Shown here one piece after another: positions 47,001-56,511 of a stretch of 64,000 bases of DNA. How positions within the stretch are numbered: position 1 is the stretch's first letter; each line of letters opens with the position of its first letter. Below the pieces are notes generated by a model. The model was not told where the DNA came from. It did no database searches and worked only from the letters and a program-made list of their open reading frames with translations. Both the position numbers and the translations under genes were made by a program. This DNA is from Pseudomonas sihuiensis. Its GTDB lineage: Bacteria > Pseudomonadota > Gammaproteobacteria > Pseudomonadales > Pseudomonadaceae. The stretch lies in NCBI RefSeq assembly GCF_900106015.1, contig NZ_LT629797.1, positions 2,604,001-2,668,000 on the forward strand, given 5' to 3'.

Positions 47001-47686
47001 TTACCTGCGTAGCGTGCCCAGAGTGCTTCGAACTCACGACTGTAGGCTGCCAGCAGCTGCGGATGGTCGATCACCAGCAGGTTTTCCTCGTTGCTGGTGG
47101 TGGCGCTGCGCGTCCAGTTGAAGCTGCCGTTGAGCAGCAAGCGGCCATCGAACAGGGCGAACTTGTGGTGCATGTGATAAGGCCCGGCGTCGATGCGCAG
47201 CGGCACACCCTTGTCACGCAGCCACTGGATATCGCTGCCGACATCGAACTGTTTTTCGTTGTCGGTGATCACTCGCACGGCGATGCCGCGCTCGTGACAG
47301 GCAAGGATTTCCTCACTGAGCTGATCGTCGGAGATGGTGTAGACGCAGATCTCCACGCTCTTGCGCGCCTGGCGGCACAGCTCGCGAATCTTACGCCGGC
47401 AGCTCTCGCCCGGACTGAAGTGAGCGCTGGCATGCTCCACGCGCGGCGCGCTGCCAACGCTGTCGAGGGTCTTGATCACCTGCTCAAGCCATTTCAGCGC
47501 AGGCTCGACGTTCTCCGGCTCACGCATCAACTCGCGGGCCAGGGCGAAGGCGCGGTTGCGCATGAAACGCACCTGATCGGCGCTCAGTTCACTGCCCAGT
47601 TGACGCAGCTCGTCGCGCTCCTCATTGCTCAGGCGCAGGTCGGCCAGGCTGTCGCGCAGTTGCTGATCGAGGCGATTGAAGTCCAT
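46997..47686 (-). CDS. PLD-family nuclease/phospholipase-like protein
   Basis: A 229-aa protein. The first 75 residues are helical and charged. The rest is one phospholipase-D half-domain of the Nuc/PLD6 type: ARKSVEICVYTISDDQLSEE, ACHERGIAVRVITDN, then the HKD motif with His173, Lys175 and Asp180 (HHKFALFDG), and LLNGSFNWTRSATTSNEENL. Proteins with one HKD motif dimerise to form an active site and are nucleases or cardiolipin hydrolases. It lies 12 bp after the rhomboid gene and overlaps the following remnant by 4 bp, so it belongs to the ATPase-rhomboid operon. Confidence 0.9.
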   Translation of the reverse strand: MDFNRLDQQLRDSLADLRLSNEERDELRQLGSELSADQVRFMRNRAFALARELMREPENVEPALKWLEQVIKTLDSVGSAPRVEHASAHFSPGESCRRKIRELCRQARKSVEICVYTISDDQLSEEILACHERGIAVRVITDNEKQFDVGSDIQWLRDKGVPLRIDAGPYHMHHKFALFDGRLLLNGSFNWTRSATTSNEENLLVIDHPQLLAAYSREFEALWARYAGN

Positions 47687-47698
47687 GCAAAATCCCTT

Positions 47699-48247
47699 TT
47701 ATCGATGATTGCGACGGCTTAATGCAGCGTAGAGAACACCGCAAAAAGCCCCCGCCAGGTGGTATTCGAAGGAAACGCCAGCACGTGGCAGCAGGCCAAA
47801 GAACCAGCCGCCGTAAAGGAAGAACACCAGCACGGCCAACAGCAGATCGAGCAAGCTGCGTTCGAACCAGGCGCGTGCCAGGAGCAGACCCCAGAAGCCG
47901 AACAACCAGCCACTGGCCCCGACATGCAGGCCGGTACGGCCGAACAGCCAGACCAGCACGCCACTGCCGAGGATGATAAAGGCGCTTGAGAAATAGAAGT
48001 CACGGCGCGAGCGCAGCAGCACCAGGCTGCCGAGCACCAGCAGACCGCTGAGGTTGCTCAGCAGATGCGCCCAGCTGCCATGCAGCCAGGGCGCAAGGAG
48101 AATGCCGGGCAGCGCCTCGATATGCCGAGGCAACAGCCCCCAGACGTTCAGGGCGCCCCCGAGGGCGCCATTGACCAGTTGCACCAGCAGCATCGCGCCG
48201 CTGATCAACAACAGCGGACGCAGCTCGATCAGCCAGCCTCGCCTCAC
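47699..48247 (-). CDS. Rhomboid-family intramembrane serine protease
   Basis: A 182-aa six-helix membrane protein. Catalytic serine 112 lies in GASG (110-113), and the partner histidine 163 in YHLAGAFCG. HGSWAHLLSN (56-65) is the conserved helix 2 signature with oxyanion-supporting His61 and Asn65. It should cleave transmembrane helices within the bilayer. Its ATG overlaps the stop of the giant ATPase by 4 bp. The substrate may be a membrane protein of the same operon, which is an inference. Confidence 0.92.
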   Translation of the reverse strand: MRRGWLIELRPLLLISGAMLLVQLVNGALGGALNVWGLLPRHIEALPGILLAPWLHGSWAHLLSNLSGLLVLGSLVLLRSRRDFYFSSAFIILGSGVLVWLFGRTGLHVGASGWLFGFWGLLLARAWFERSLLDLLLAVLVFFLYGGWFFGLLPRAGVSFEYHLAGAFCGVLYAALSRRNHR

Positions 48248-51200
48248 GGCGCCTCGTTATCCGAGGCGTCGCTGCGCTGTTCCTGGCCCAGCAGCGTGCC
48301 GAGGTCACGCAGTTGGGTGGAGATTTCCAGCATGCGGTTGTGGGTGCGCAAATCGATGTCGATCTTCTTGTCCATCGCCTTGATCAGCGGCAGAAAGCTG
48401 TTTTCCAGGCTGTCGGCCAGGTTCTCGAGCAATTTTTGCGTGCCCGGTTGCGGCGGCGCTATCACCTCCACCTGCGGGCGCAGTTTGCCGAGGCTATCCA
48501 GCCCGGCCAGCAATTGCTCCCAGGGGATACCCGGCGCTTCGCTGGCCGACGTCTTGCCCGCCCCCAGACCGCGCACGCTCTCGACCAGGTCGTTGAGCTG
48601 CGCCACCACGCGTCCTCCAACGTCCGTATCGCTGCCGCCCATGGCCTTGTTACGCAGGAAGTCACGCTTGATCTGCGTCCAGCGCTCAGTCTGCTCCGGC
48701 GTCATGTTGCCACGCAGCTCGGCGAGCTTGAGCAGGTTCTCTTCGGCGCCGGTGGTGAGCAGCTGCGACTCGCCCTGGTAGTGGTCGGCAATCAGTTGCA
48801 GTAGCTCGGCATCGTTCATCACCGCGCTGATCTTCTCCGCCATCTTGTTCATGTTGCGATAGCTGCCCTGCAACTTGAACGGTGGCTCGGTGCGGTAGCT
48901 GTCGGCTTGCGCGGCGCTGACGATGTACTGCTGGTTAACCCGGCCGACCACGTCGCGAATCTGCATCAGACGCTGCAGGGTCGAGGTAATTTCGTTGATC
49001 TCAGCGGCACTGTAGGTGTGCGACAGCTCATTGGCCGAGAACGGCTTGCCCTCGGCCTTGGCGACGAAGCGATAGACATCGGCCATGTCGCGGGTAGCCA
49101 GCGGCGCCAGCACCGGGTTGGAGGTCAGACCGTTCTCGATGTAGGACAGCGCGAAGGCTTCCTGCATACCGCCCAGGGTGTCGCCAAGGTTGTAGATGTC
49201 GGCGCGGTTGGCGAGCATGTCGGGGATCTTGAACACGTCGCCGGACTCGGTGTACGGGTTGCCGCTCATCACCACGCAGAACTTCTTGCCGCGCATGTCG
49301 TAGGTCTTGGTGCGGCCCTTCCATACGCCCTCGATGCGCCGTGTGCCGTCGCACAGCGAGATGAATTTCTGCAGGAATTCCGGGTGGGTGTGCTGGATGT
49401 CGTCGACGTAGAGCATCACGTTGTTACCCATCTCCAGCGCCAGGTTGAGCTTTTCCAGTTCCTGGCGCGAAGTGGCATCTGGCGCCTGCGCCGGGTCGAT
49501 GGAGCGTACCTCGTGGCCGAGTGCCGGGCCGTTGATCTTCATGAAGATCAACCCCAGGCGGTGGGCCACGTACTCCATCAGCGTGGTCTTGCCGTAGCCG
49601 GGCGGCGAGATGAGCATCAGCAGGCCCATCAGGTCGGTGCGCTTGTTCTCGCCAGCGGTCCCCATCTGCTTGGCCAGGTTGTCGCCGATAAAGCCCAGGT
49701 ACACGTCGTTGATCAACTTGTTGCGCACGAAAGACGACAGCGGCCGCGGCTTGAACTCGCTCAGGCGCAGGGCCTGACGCTCGCGGTTGATCACCTCCTG
49801 GCGCAGCGTCTGGTAGCGCTGCAGTTGCGGCACGAAATGATCCAGGTGCTGCCGCAGACGGGCAAAGTAGTCGTCTATGGCCAGCAGCAGCGTGCCGTCC
49901 TGCACACGCGGATGATCGCCAAGCAGGCCGCTGACGGAAAAACGCAGGTCAACTTCGGTGAAACGCCGCGGGAATTCCTCATCCAGCAGGCTGACGGCGA
50001 TCGCTTCGGGCACGTAGTCGGCCAGCTCGGCCATGCTGGCGTCCTGCGCGCACAGGCCGTCGAACCAGGTCTGCGCCAGCGACCAGCGCTGCACCGGGCG
50101 GCCGCGCAGGTTGTTCAGCGCCTCGCGGTAGTCGTCCCAGACATGGCTGGCTTGCATGCGCTGCTGCAGGCTATCGAGCAGTTGCCGGGCGTACTTGCTG
50201 AAGGTGAACTCGATGGGCTTGGCTGCCAGCTCTTCGACCAGATAGGCCGCAGCTGCCTGGCGCTGCGCCGCGGTCACGGCCAGCGGGTGCTGGGCGAGGA
50301 AACGCTGCATCGCCGCATCGATCTCTTCCTGCAGACGCAGCACGCCATCCTCGCTGCCGAACATCTGCCGCAGGTGCAGGCTGCTGCGCGCACGCTCGGG
50401 CCACAGCTCGGCCTCGATGTCCGCCCCCCAGCGGTTCCAGAACAGCGCGGCGAAACCCCGCGCGGCCGGCGCATAGCGCAGCAGTCCGGCGCTTTCGCGC
50501 AGCGGCAGCAACTGGATGAGGATCAGCGCCGCATCGTGGTCGTGGATGCCCTTCTCGTAAGCATCCTTGTAGCGCGGCGCAGCGAAGTCGCGGATCAGCC
50601 GGGTCAGGTCATCGGGTTGCGCCAGATGGGTCTTGAGCAGATCCAGGCTCAGTCCTTCACGCCCGCCCAGAGCCGCGTCCAGCACCAGCCCCGCCAGGTA
50701 TTCAGCGCGGTACAGCGAAGGCGACTCGGACTCCAGCGAGACCTGCCAGTAATCGCGCAGGCCTTCCAGCGTCTCGTCGCGCAGCGGTTCGAGGAAATCG
50801 GTGCCGGTCAGGTGCAGATACAGCGCATCGCCGCGCGGCATCAGGGTCAGGTCGAGTTCCTGAGTGTTGACGCTGAAGCGGTGACGCGGCCCGAGCTTGA
50901 TGACGTTGCCGCCCTCTTCGAACAGCTCGCTCTTGTCGCGCAGGGCACGTACCGCCTGGTCGCGTGCAGCCTTCAGACGCGCTTCTACGTCATCGGCCTT
51001 GACACTGTCCTTGAGCTCACGCAGGCGCTCGGCCATCTCGCGCAGCTTGAGAATCAGCGGGTCGGCGGCGAAGAAGGCGTTGAGCTCTTCCATCTGGGTC
51101 AGGCGTGCGGTGCGCCGGACGAGGCTGTCGAGGATACGCTGGGCGGCATCGAGCACGCCCTGGGCGCGGCGCTGACGCTCGTCGAGCAGGCTCTGCTTGT

Positions 51201-53484
51201 GCGCCTCGAAGGTTTCCAGCAGCTCTTCGCGCTTGCCGAGGATATCGCTGAGGAACTGCTCCTGGTCACCGAACTGGCTTTCCAGTTCTTCCAGTTGCAC
51301 CAGCAGGCGCGACAGCTGTTCGTCGCACTTCTCCGGGTCCTGAGCCAACGCCAGGGCATTGGTGATGCCCTGGCCGAACAGTTTGAACTGGGCGCCGAAC
51401 TGCGCCACCGTCTCGGCCGAGCCCAGGCCCTTGCGCCGTTGCTCGGCACGCGCCTTGGCCTGGTTGAGCCGGGCGTATACCTCGGAAATCGATTCGACAA
51501 TGGCGGTACGCTGGGTAGCGTCATCGATCTTCAGCGACGCCATCAGGCTCGACAGCATGTCGAGGTTGCCGGCCATCTCCTGCATCTCGACCAGCGGCTC
51601 ATTGAGCTGGGTGACGGTATCGGCCTTCTGCGCCAGGCCGTCCAGCTCTCCGAGGCGCTGCACATAGGGTTGCAGCGCCGCATCACTGGCGAGGAAGGTC
51701 GAGGTAGCGCCGGCCACTCGCTCCTGTGCTTCGAGCAGTTCGGTTTCCATGGCGTCGATACGCGCCACGTCGATATAGCGGTAGTCGCGGATGGTCAGCA
51801 ACTGACCACGCTGCGCGGTGATGGTATTGAGCGCCTCGACGAAATGCTGCACCTCGTCCCAGCTGTCGACCAGCAAGCCCGACAGTAGCGCCTTCTGCCG
51901 CGACTCGGCCTCGGCCATGGCCCGGCTGGACTGCTGGCGAATGCTCTCGACCTTCTCGAACTCATCCAATACCAGCTCGGAAGTAGAAGCCACTTCGCGC
52001 AGCAGCGGCGCCAGCTCGGCGCACTGGGCGTCGCCCAGCCAGTGATAGATGTCGAACAAACGGCGAGTGTTCTGGCACAGCTGGGTGTAACGCGCCACCG
52101 ACACTTCGCGGCTGTCGATCTCGCGACTGAGATTGAGCAGGTCGGACACACCACGCACCAGCTCGGCATTGCCGATACGCCCGAAGAAACCGCTGCGCGC
52201 CGGCTGGCGAGCGGCGTAGTCCTCGCTCTCGAACGGCGTTTGCCAGATCTGCATCGGGTGGATGCGAGTCGGCTCGCTGCCCTCGGCGGAGAAGATCACC
52301 ATGCGCCCGTCCTCCAGACGTGCGTAGCCGTGACCGAAGATGGGGTTGTGCAACTGGCGATTGATCATGTTGTAGGTGAACAGCGCCGCGCGACCTTCTT
52401 CCGGGTGATAGAAGATGTACTGCACGTCTTCGCCGTTGGGCGAGCGCACCGAGCGCTTGAAGCGCATACCGACCATCGACTGCTCGAAGGTCTTGTGCTC
52501 GCCGTTCTGCAGGTAATAACCACCGGGGAAGATGATGCCGTGGTCTTCCGGCAACTGCACGCAGGCCAGGCCGATGGCGTCGATGCGCTCGACCTGATTG
52601 GTCAGGCTGTTGAATACCAGGTAGCGCCACTGTTCCTCGCGGTACGGCAGGATCTTCAGCAGGATCAGGCTGCCCAGGCGGGCGTATTCGATCTGCGCGT
52701 CGTCGAGCGACTGGGTCTTGTCGACCACGGCTTCGCGGTAGATACCCTGGCCGTCCTGGGTATTGTTCTCGACCTTGATGGTCAGATCGCCGCCGACGGT
52801 CTCGACGAATACACTGTCGAGGATGTTCACGTGCGGATGGCGGCCCATGACCACCATCTCGCGGGTGGTCTTCTGCCACTCGAAGTCGAACGGCGCCGGC
52901 AACGCGATATCGCGCTCACCGCGGTTGTCGATGTAGCGGACGTCCTTGCCGTCGGTGGAGATCGACCAGCGGAACACGCGGATGTCGGTGATTCGCTCAC
53001 CGATCTGGAAACTCGCCAGCAGCTTGCCGTCACGGATGGCCAGCTGCAGCAGACGGGTGTTCTTGTAGTAGGTGTACAGCTCGTTGAAATCGGCGACGAA
53101 ACTGGCCTGAGCCAGGAAGCTGCCCTCCAGCGGCACTGACTCGGCATCGAAGCCGTCAGGGGTTTCCACCAGGCGGTAGAGGGAGAACACGTCGGCGACG
53201 CTGGTTTCCTTCTTCAGCCCCAGGAACACGTTGTAGCCGAACAGCAGGCATTCACCGACCTGGACGATATCGCGGGCGATGCAGTTGTTCTCGGTGCGGA
53301 TACGCACCCGACCGATAGCCTCCATGGCGCTGCTGCCGAACTCGGCCAGACGCTGACCATTGAGCGTCTCGGTCAAACTGCGCAGGCGCTGACCCTGCTC
53401 CTGCAGGCGCCGCTGCAGCACCTCGTAGGCACCGCCTTCGGCGACAGCCTTGTCCAATACGTCCTGTGTGTGTGCGTCCGACAT
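48244..53484 (-). CDS. Giant AAA+ ATPase (DUF3686/DNA-repair ATPase family), 1746 aa
   Basis: The largest gene in the window. The N-terminal 420 residues look like repeated beta segments (FGYNVFLGLKKE, RYIDNRGERDIALP, GYARLEDGRMVIF), compatible with a propeller. Residues of about 440-870 are long coiled coil (EFEKVESIRQQSSRAMAEAE, QFLSDILGKREELLETFEAH). The AAA core begins near 1280: Walker A SPPGYGKTTL near 1290, Walker B NVMLYVDDIQ near 1355, sensor 1 FCVVMSGNP near 1405. The C-terminal 150 residues are helical. The family is called DNA-repair ATPase in databases, with no proven role. The long coiled coils suggest an SMC-like or membrane-tethered machine. Confidence 0.88.
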   Translation of the reverse strand: MSDAHTQDVLDKAVAEGGAYEVLQRRLQEQGQRLRSLTETLNGQRLAEFGSSAMEAIGRVRIRTENNCIARDIVQVGECLLFGYNVFLGLKKETSVADVFSLYRLVETPDGFDAESVPLEGSFLAQASFVADFNELYTYYKNTRLLQLAIRDGKLLASFQIGERITDIRVFRWSISTDGKDVRYIDNRGERDIALPAPFDFEWQKTTREMVVMGRHPHVNILDSVFVETVGGDLTIKVENNTQDGQGIYREAVVDKTQSLDDAQIEYARLGSLILLKILPYREEQWRYLVFNSLTNQVERIDAIGLACVQLPEDHGIIFPGGYYLQNGEHKTFEQSMVGMRFKRSVRSPNGEDVQYIFYHPEEGRAALFTYNMINRQLHNPIFGHGYARLEDGRMVIFSAEGSEPTRIHPMQIWQTPFESEDYAARQPARSGFFGRIGNAELVRGVSDLLNLSREIDSREVSVARYTQLCQNTRRLFDIYHWLGDAQCAELAPLLREVASTSELVLDEFEKVESIRQQSSRAMAEAESRQKALLSGLLVDSWDEVQHFVEALNTITAQRGQLLTIRDYRYIDVARIDAMETELLEAQERVAGATSTFLASDAALQPYVQRLGELDGLAQKADTVTQLNEPLVEMQEMAGNLDMLSSLMASLKIDDATQRTAIVESISEVYARLNQAKARAEQRRKGLGSAETVAQFGAQFKLFGQGITNALALAQDPEKCDEQLSRLLVQLEELESQFGDQEQFLSDILGKREELLETFEAHKQSLLDERQRRAQGVLDAAQRILDSLVRRTARLTQMEELNAFFAADPLILKLREMAERLRELKDSVKADDVEARLKAARDQAVRALRDKSELFEEGGNVIKLGPRHRFSVNTQELDLTLMPRGDALYLHLTGTDFLEPLRDETLEGLRDYWQVSLESESPSLYRAEYLAGLVLDAALGGREGLSLDLLKTHLAQPDDLTRLIRDFAAPRYKDAYEKGIHDHDAALILIQLLPLRESAGLLRYAPAARGFAALFWNRWGADIEAELWPERARSSLHLRQMFGSEDGVLRLQEEIDAAMQRFLAQHPLAVTAAQRQAAAAYLVEELAAKPIEFTFSKYARQLLDSLQQRMQASHVWDDYREALNNLRGRPVQRWSLAQTWFDGLCAQDASMAELADYVPEAIAVSLLDEEFPRRFTEVDLRFSVSGLLGDHPRVQDGTLLLAIDDYFARLRQHLDHFVPQLQRYQTLRQEVINRERQALRLSEFKPRPLSSFVRNKLINDVYLGFIGDNLAKQMGTAGENKRTDLMGLLMLISPPGYGKTTLMEYVAHRLGLIFMKINGPALGHEVRSIDPAQAPDATSRQELEKLNLALEMGNNVMLYVDDIQHTHPEFLQKFISLCDGTRRIEGVWKGRTKTYDMRGKKFCVVMSGNPYTESGDVFKIPDMLANRADIYNLGDTLGGMQEAFALSYIENGLTSNPVLAPLATRDMADVYRFVAKAEGKPFSANELSHTYSAAEINEITSTLQRLMQIRDVVGRVNQQYIVSAAQADSYRTEPPFKLQGSYRNMNKMAEKISAVMNDAELLQLIADHYQGESQLLTTGAEENLLKLAELRGNMTPEQTERWTQIKRDFLRNKAMGGSDTDVGGRVVAQLNDLVESVRGLGAGKTSASEAPGIPWEQLLAGLDSLGKLRPQVEVIAPPQPGTQKLLENLADSLENSFLPLIKAMDKKIDIDLRTHNRMLEISTQLRDLGTLLGQEQRSDASDNEAP

Positions 53485-53553
53485 CGTGTTCTTCCTGGAT
53501 ATTCGGCATCGAGCACCCTCGCCCGATCAGCAGGGCAAGGGTCTGGAAAATGC

Positions 53554-53673
53554 GTGGGAGGTTCGCGGCTAAAGCCCCTCCCACAAGGCTCGGCATGCTG
53601 TGGCCGGTAGGGTGGACAACGCTCTTTTTGTCCGCCGCTCGTGTCGCCAGTGGTGGGCTGAAGCCCACCCTAC
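53554..53673. repeat. Two REP-like palindromes between flotillin and ATPase genes
   Basis: GTGGGAG (53554-53560) mirrors CTCCCAC (53578-53584) around a GCGGCTAAAGC core. A GTAGGGTGG start (53607) mirrors GCCCACCCTAC (to 53673). They fill the 200-bp gap and may set relative expression of flotillin and ATPase. Confidence 0.7.
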
Positions 53674-53684
53674 AGGCAACGCGC

Positions 53685-55730
53685 TCAGGCCTGATCAGGC
53701 CCTGCGCTTGGTGCGGCCACCGGCGCTGCGGGCGCTGCCTTGCCGGCCAGCAAGCGCGACAGCACGTCCTGCACCACCGGGCTCTTGCCCACCACACCTT
53801 CGATGGCCTTGCCCACCGACAACGACTTGGCGAACGAATTGAAGAAATCGCCTTCGCCACCGACGATCTCGATCTTCGCCTTGGCCAGCGCGGTAGCCAG
53901 CACCTCGGCCTGATCCTTGGCGATGTCCTTGTTCGCAGCGATGGCGGCCATGGCCTCCTCGAAGCTCTTCTCCAGCTGCATGCGGAACTCTTCGTGCTGG
54001 CGAGCGTTGTCGCTGAGCGAATCCAGCGCGCCGAACTTCTTGCCCAGACCTTCCGCTTCGGCGTTCAGACGCTCCAGCAGTACCTGCGCTTCGGCCATAC
54101 CCAGATCCTGAGTGGCCTTGGCCTTGGCGGTGCCAAGCTGCTCTTCGCCGCGCGCCTGGGCGCCGAGTTTCTCTTCCAGCACCTTGGCGTCGGCCAGGCC
54201 GTCTTTTTCCTTGGCAGCTGCTTGCGCTTCGGTGACACGCGCTTGTGCCAGCCCTTTCTCCTGCTCGCCCTTGGCTTCGGCGATCAGGCGCTCGGCCTGC
54301 ACGCGAGCCTCAGCCAGGCCTTCCTTCTCCTTGGCCGCGGCGGTGACTTCACGCACACGCGCATCGGCCAGGCCAGGTGCGGCGCGTTCGGCTTCGATAC
54401 CTTCGGCCAGTTTCTTCTTGGCTTCGGCGCTCTTGGCCGCTGCTTCCAGCTCGGCCTGAGCCAGGTTGTTGATTTCCACAGCCTTGTGCTTGGAGCGGGT
54501 TTCGTCGGCTTCGGCCTGCTTGACCTGGCGCACCAGCTCCTGCTCGGCTTCGGCCTGGGCGTTGAGCACGGTGACCTGCTTCAGGCGCTCGGCCTCGGAC
54601 ACTTCACGCACTTCCTTGATGCGCTCTTCTTCCTGCGCCACGGTCTTCTCGACCGCGACACGCTCGCGCACAACGGCGGCGATGTTCTTGCGCTCTTCTT
54701 CCAGCGCTTTTTCTTTCTCGATGCGCTGCAGCTCGACCTCGCGCTCGCGGGAGACCACTTCCAGGTCCTTGGCGCGGGTAACCTTTTCCACCTCGATGAC
54801 CACGGCACGCTGGCGGTTCTGCTGCGCCACTTCCACTTCGCGCTGGTGATTCTCGGCGCGGATGTCCAGCTCCTGCTGGGTCTGGATGCGGGCCTGCTCG
54901 GCCTTCAGGCGCTCTTCCTCGCGTACCTTGAGGGTTTCTGCTTCCTCACGGGCACGGATGGTCTCGATCTCGCGCTTCTGCCGCGCTTCGGCATCGGCCT
55001 GCTGACGCTCCAGCGAGAGGGTCGCTTCGCGGGTTTCGACGTTCTTCTTCTTGATCGCCAGCTCTTCGTTGCGCTCCAGTTCGTTGGTGATGACGTTTTG
55101 CGCAGCGGTCAGCTCAGTGATCTTGCGGATACCTTCGGCGTCGAGAATGTTGCTCGGGTCCAGCGAGTGCTTGGCCGTCTGCTCCAGGTAATCGATAGCC
55201 ACGTCTTCGAGCACGTAACCGTTCAGATCATTGCCAATCACTTCGACGATACGATCACGGAAGTCCTGACGATTCTCGAACAGCTGGACGAAATCGAACT
55301 GCTTGCCGACAGTCTTCAGCGCTTCGGAGAACTTGGCGTTGAACAGTTCGTTGACCGCTGCGCGGTCGGAGGCACGCTCCACGCCAATGGCCTTGGCCAC
55401 CTTGAGCACGTCTTCCTGGGTCTCGTTGACACGCAGGTAGAAGGCCACGGTGATATCGGCACGCATGTTGTCGCGGCAGATCAGACCATCCTTGGCGCGG
55501 CGGTCGACTTCCAGGGTAATCAGGGAGATCTTCATGAACTCCTTGAGGTGGATCACCGGGTATACCAGCGAGCCGGTGAAGTGCACCTTGGGCGTCGAGC
55601 TCATGTCGTTGACGATCAGCGCCGTGCCTTGCGGAACCTTGATGTAGAAGGCCTTGAACAAGGCGATCAGGGCAATGATGAAGAGGACGACCAGCCCTGC
55701 CCCGACGATGAAGGGAATGACGTTTTCCAT
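53685..55730 (-). CDS. Flotillin-family protein (YqiK-like)
   Basis: A 681-aa membrane scaffold. A single N-terminal helix (residues 4-27, IPFIVGAGLVVLFIIALIAL) is followed by the SPFH/band-7 domain to about 230 (KVPQGTALIVNDMSSTPKVH, FVQLFENRQDFRDRIVEV). A long Ala/Glu-rich coiled coil covers 230-600 (EREVELQRIEKEKALEEE, repeated ARVREVTAAAKEKEGLAEA units). Flotillins gather lipid microdomains and recruit partners. E. coli yqiK lies next to yqiJ, the same pairing as here. The terminal 40 residues are Pro/Ala-rich. Confidence 0.94.
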   Translation of the reverse strand: MENVIPFIVGAGLVVLFIIALIALFKAFYIKVPQGTALIVNDMSSTPKVHFTGSLVYPVIHLKEFMKISLITLEVDRRAKDGLICRDNMRADITVAFYLRVNETQEDVLKVAKAIGVERASDRAAVNELFNAKFSEALKTVGKQFDFVQLFENRQDFRDRIVEVIGNDLNGYVLEDVAIDYLEQTAKHSLDPSNILDAEGIRKITELTAAQNVITNELERNEELAIKKKNVETREATLSLERQQADAEARQKREIETIRAREEAETLKVREEERLKAEQARIQTQQELDIRAENHQREVEVAQQNRQRAVVIEVEKVTRAKDLEVVSREREVELQRIEKEKALEEERKNIAAVVRERVAVEKTVAQEEERIKEVREVSEAERLKQVTVLNAQAEAEQELVRQVKQAEADETRSKHKAVEINNLAQAELEAAAKSAEAKKKLAEGIEAERAAPGLADARVREVTAAAKEKEGLAEARVQAERLIAEAKGEQEKGLAQARVTEAQAAAKEKDGLADAKVLEEKLGAQARGEEQLGTAKAKATQDLGMAEAQVLLERLNAEAEGLGKKFGALDSLSDNARQHEEFRMQLEKSFEEAMAAIAANKDIAKDQAEVLATALAKAKIEIVGGEGDFFNSFAKSLSVGKAIEGVVGKSPVVQDVLSRLLAGKAAPAAPVAAPSAGPDQA

Positions 55731-55819
55731 TACAGCTCTACTCCTTTGCTAGTTGTGCAGGCAGGTTCGGCCACACCTAGGCTGCCTACCCTCTGTTACG
55801 TACGGATTGTCGGCAGAGG

Positions 55820-56461
55820 CTAGACGCCTCGAAATTCTTCTTCGGTAATGATGCGGTAGGCGTGCTCGGCCGCCAGATATTCCAGCAGTACCACTCGGTC
55901 GCCACGCTTGAAGCCCAGCGCCTCGTCGGCGCGTACGCGCAGAATCAGCCCGGCGCCGCCGTCCTCCAGCACCGCCTCGCCGTGGTTGGCGGTGACCCGG
56001 CCGCTGCGCACCACCGCTACCTGGCCCAGCACCGATTTGCTGCTGATCGCCTCGACCTTGTGAAACAGCGGTCTTAGCGGCCGGCAGATCGCCGCGCACA
56101 GAGGCGCTGCCACCACGAAGGCTCCAGCGATCACCACCAGCCCCAGCGGATAACGCAGGATGCCCAACGGCAGGTGATGCAGCAGCCATAGCTCGATGAA
56201 GTAGCAGGCGAACCAGGCAAAGAAGAACAGCAGCGTCAGCACCAGCGTGACCGGCACACCGTCGAGTTTGAGCTTGTAGAGCAGGCCGGCGAGGCCTTCG
56301 GTCTGGCCGCTGCCTTCCATCATCGAATCGGCCTCGACGTCGAGCAAATCGACCTCGAGCAGACCGGCGGCGACGACCAACCAGTAGATGACCGCCACGC
56401 ACAGCAGGAAGCTGTAGATGGCGGTGGGGAATGACAGAGCTGTCTGCAGGAAGAGTTCCAT
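55820..56461 (-). CDS. YqiJ-like membrane protein with OB-fold domain
   Basis: A 213-aa protein with several membrane segments: residues 15-37 (IYSFLLCVAVIYWLVVAAG), 72-98 (VPVTLVLTLLFFFAWFACYF) and 108-128. The C-terminal OB-fold (LGQVAVVRSGRVTANHGEAV, ADEALGFKRGDRVVLLEYLA) resembles NfeD/DUF1449. In E. coli and many bacteria a YqiJ or NfeD partner is always encoded beside a flotillin, and the two cooperate in membrane-domain formation. Gap to the flotillin gene is 89 bp. Confidence 0.9.
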   Translation of the reverse strand: MELFLQTALSFPTAIYSFLLCVAVIYWLVVAAGLLEVDLLDVEADSMMEGSGQTEGLAGLLYKLKLDGVPVTLVLTLLFFFAWFACYFIELWLLHHLPLGILRYPLGLVVIAGAFVVAAPLCAAICRPLRPLFHKVEAISSKSVLGQVAVVRSGRVTANHGEAVLEDGGAGLILRVRADEALGFKRGDRVVLLEYLAAEHAYRIITEEEFRGV

Positions 56462-56511
56462 TTTTTCCTTTCCCTAAAGTAGGGAAACGGGGCGCGAACG
56501 CCCCGCATCAT

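Noticed and set aside
48907..51888. 993-aa open frame antisense to the giant ATPase
   Set aside because: Rich in Leu, Gln, His and Arg as expected for antisense to a Glu/Leu coiled-coil gene. No start context or motifs.
53466..55823. 785-aa open frame antisense to flotillin
   Set aside because: The Leu/Phe/Gly-rich translation is the reverse of the Ala/Glu coiled coil; it is not a membrane protein gene.
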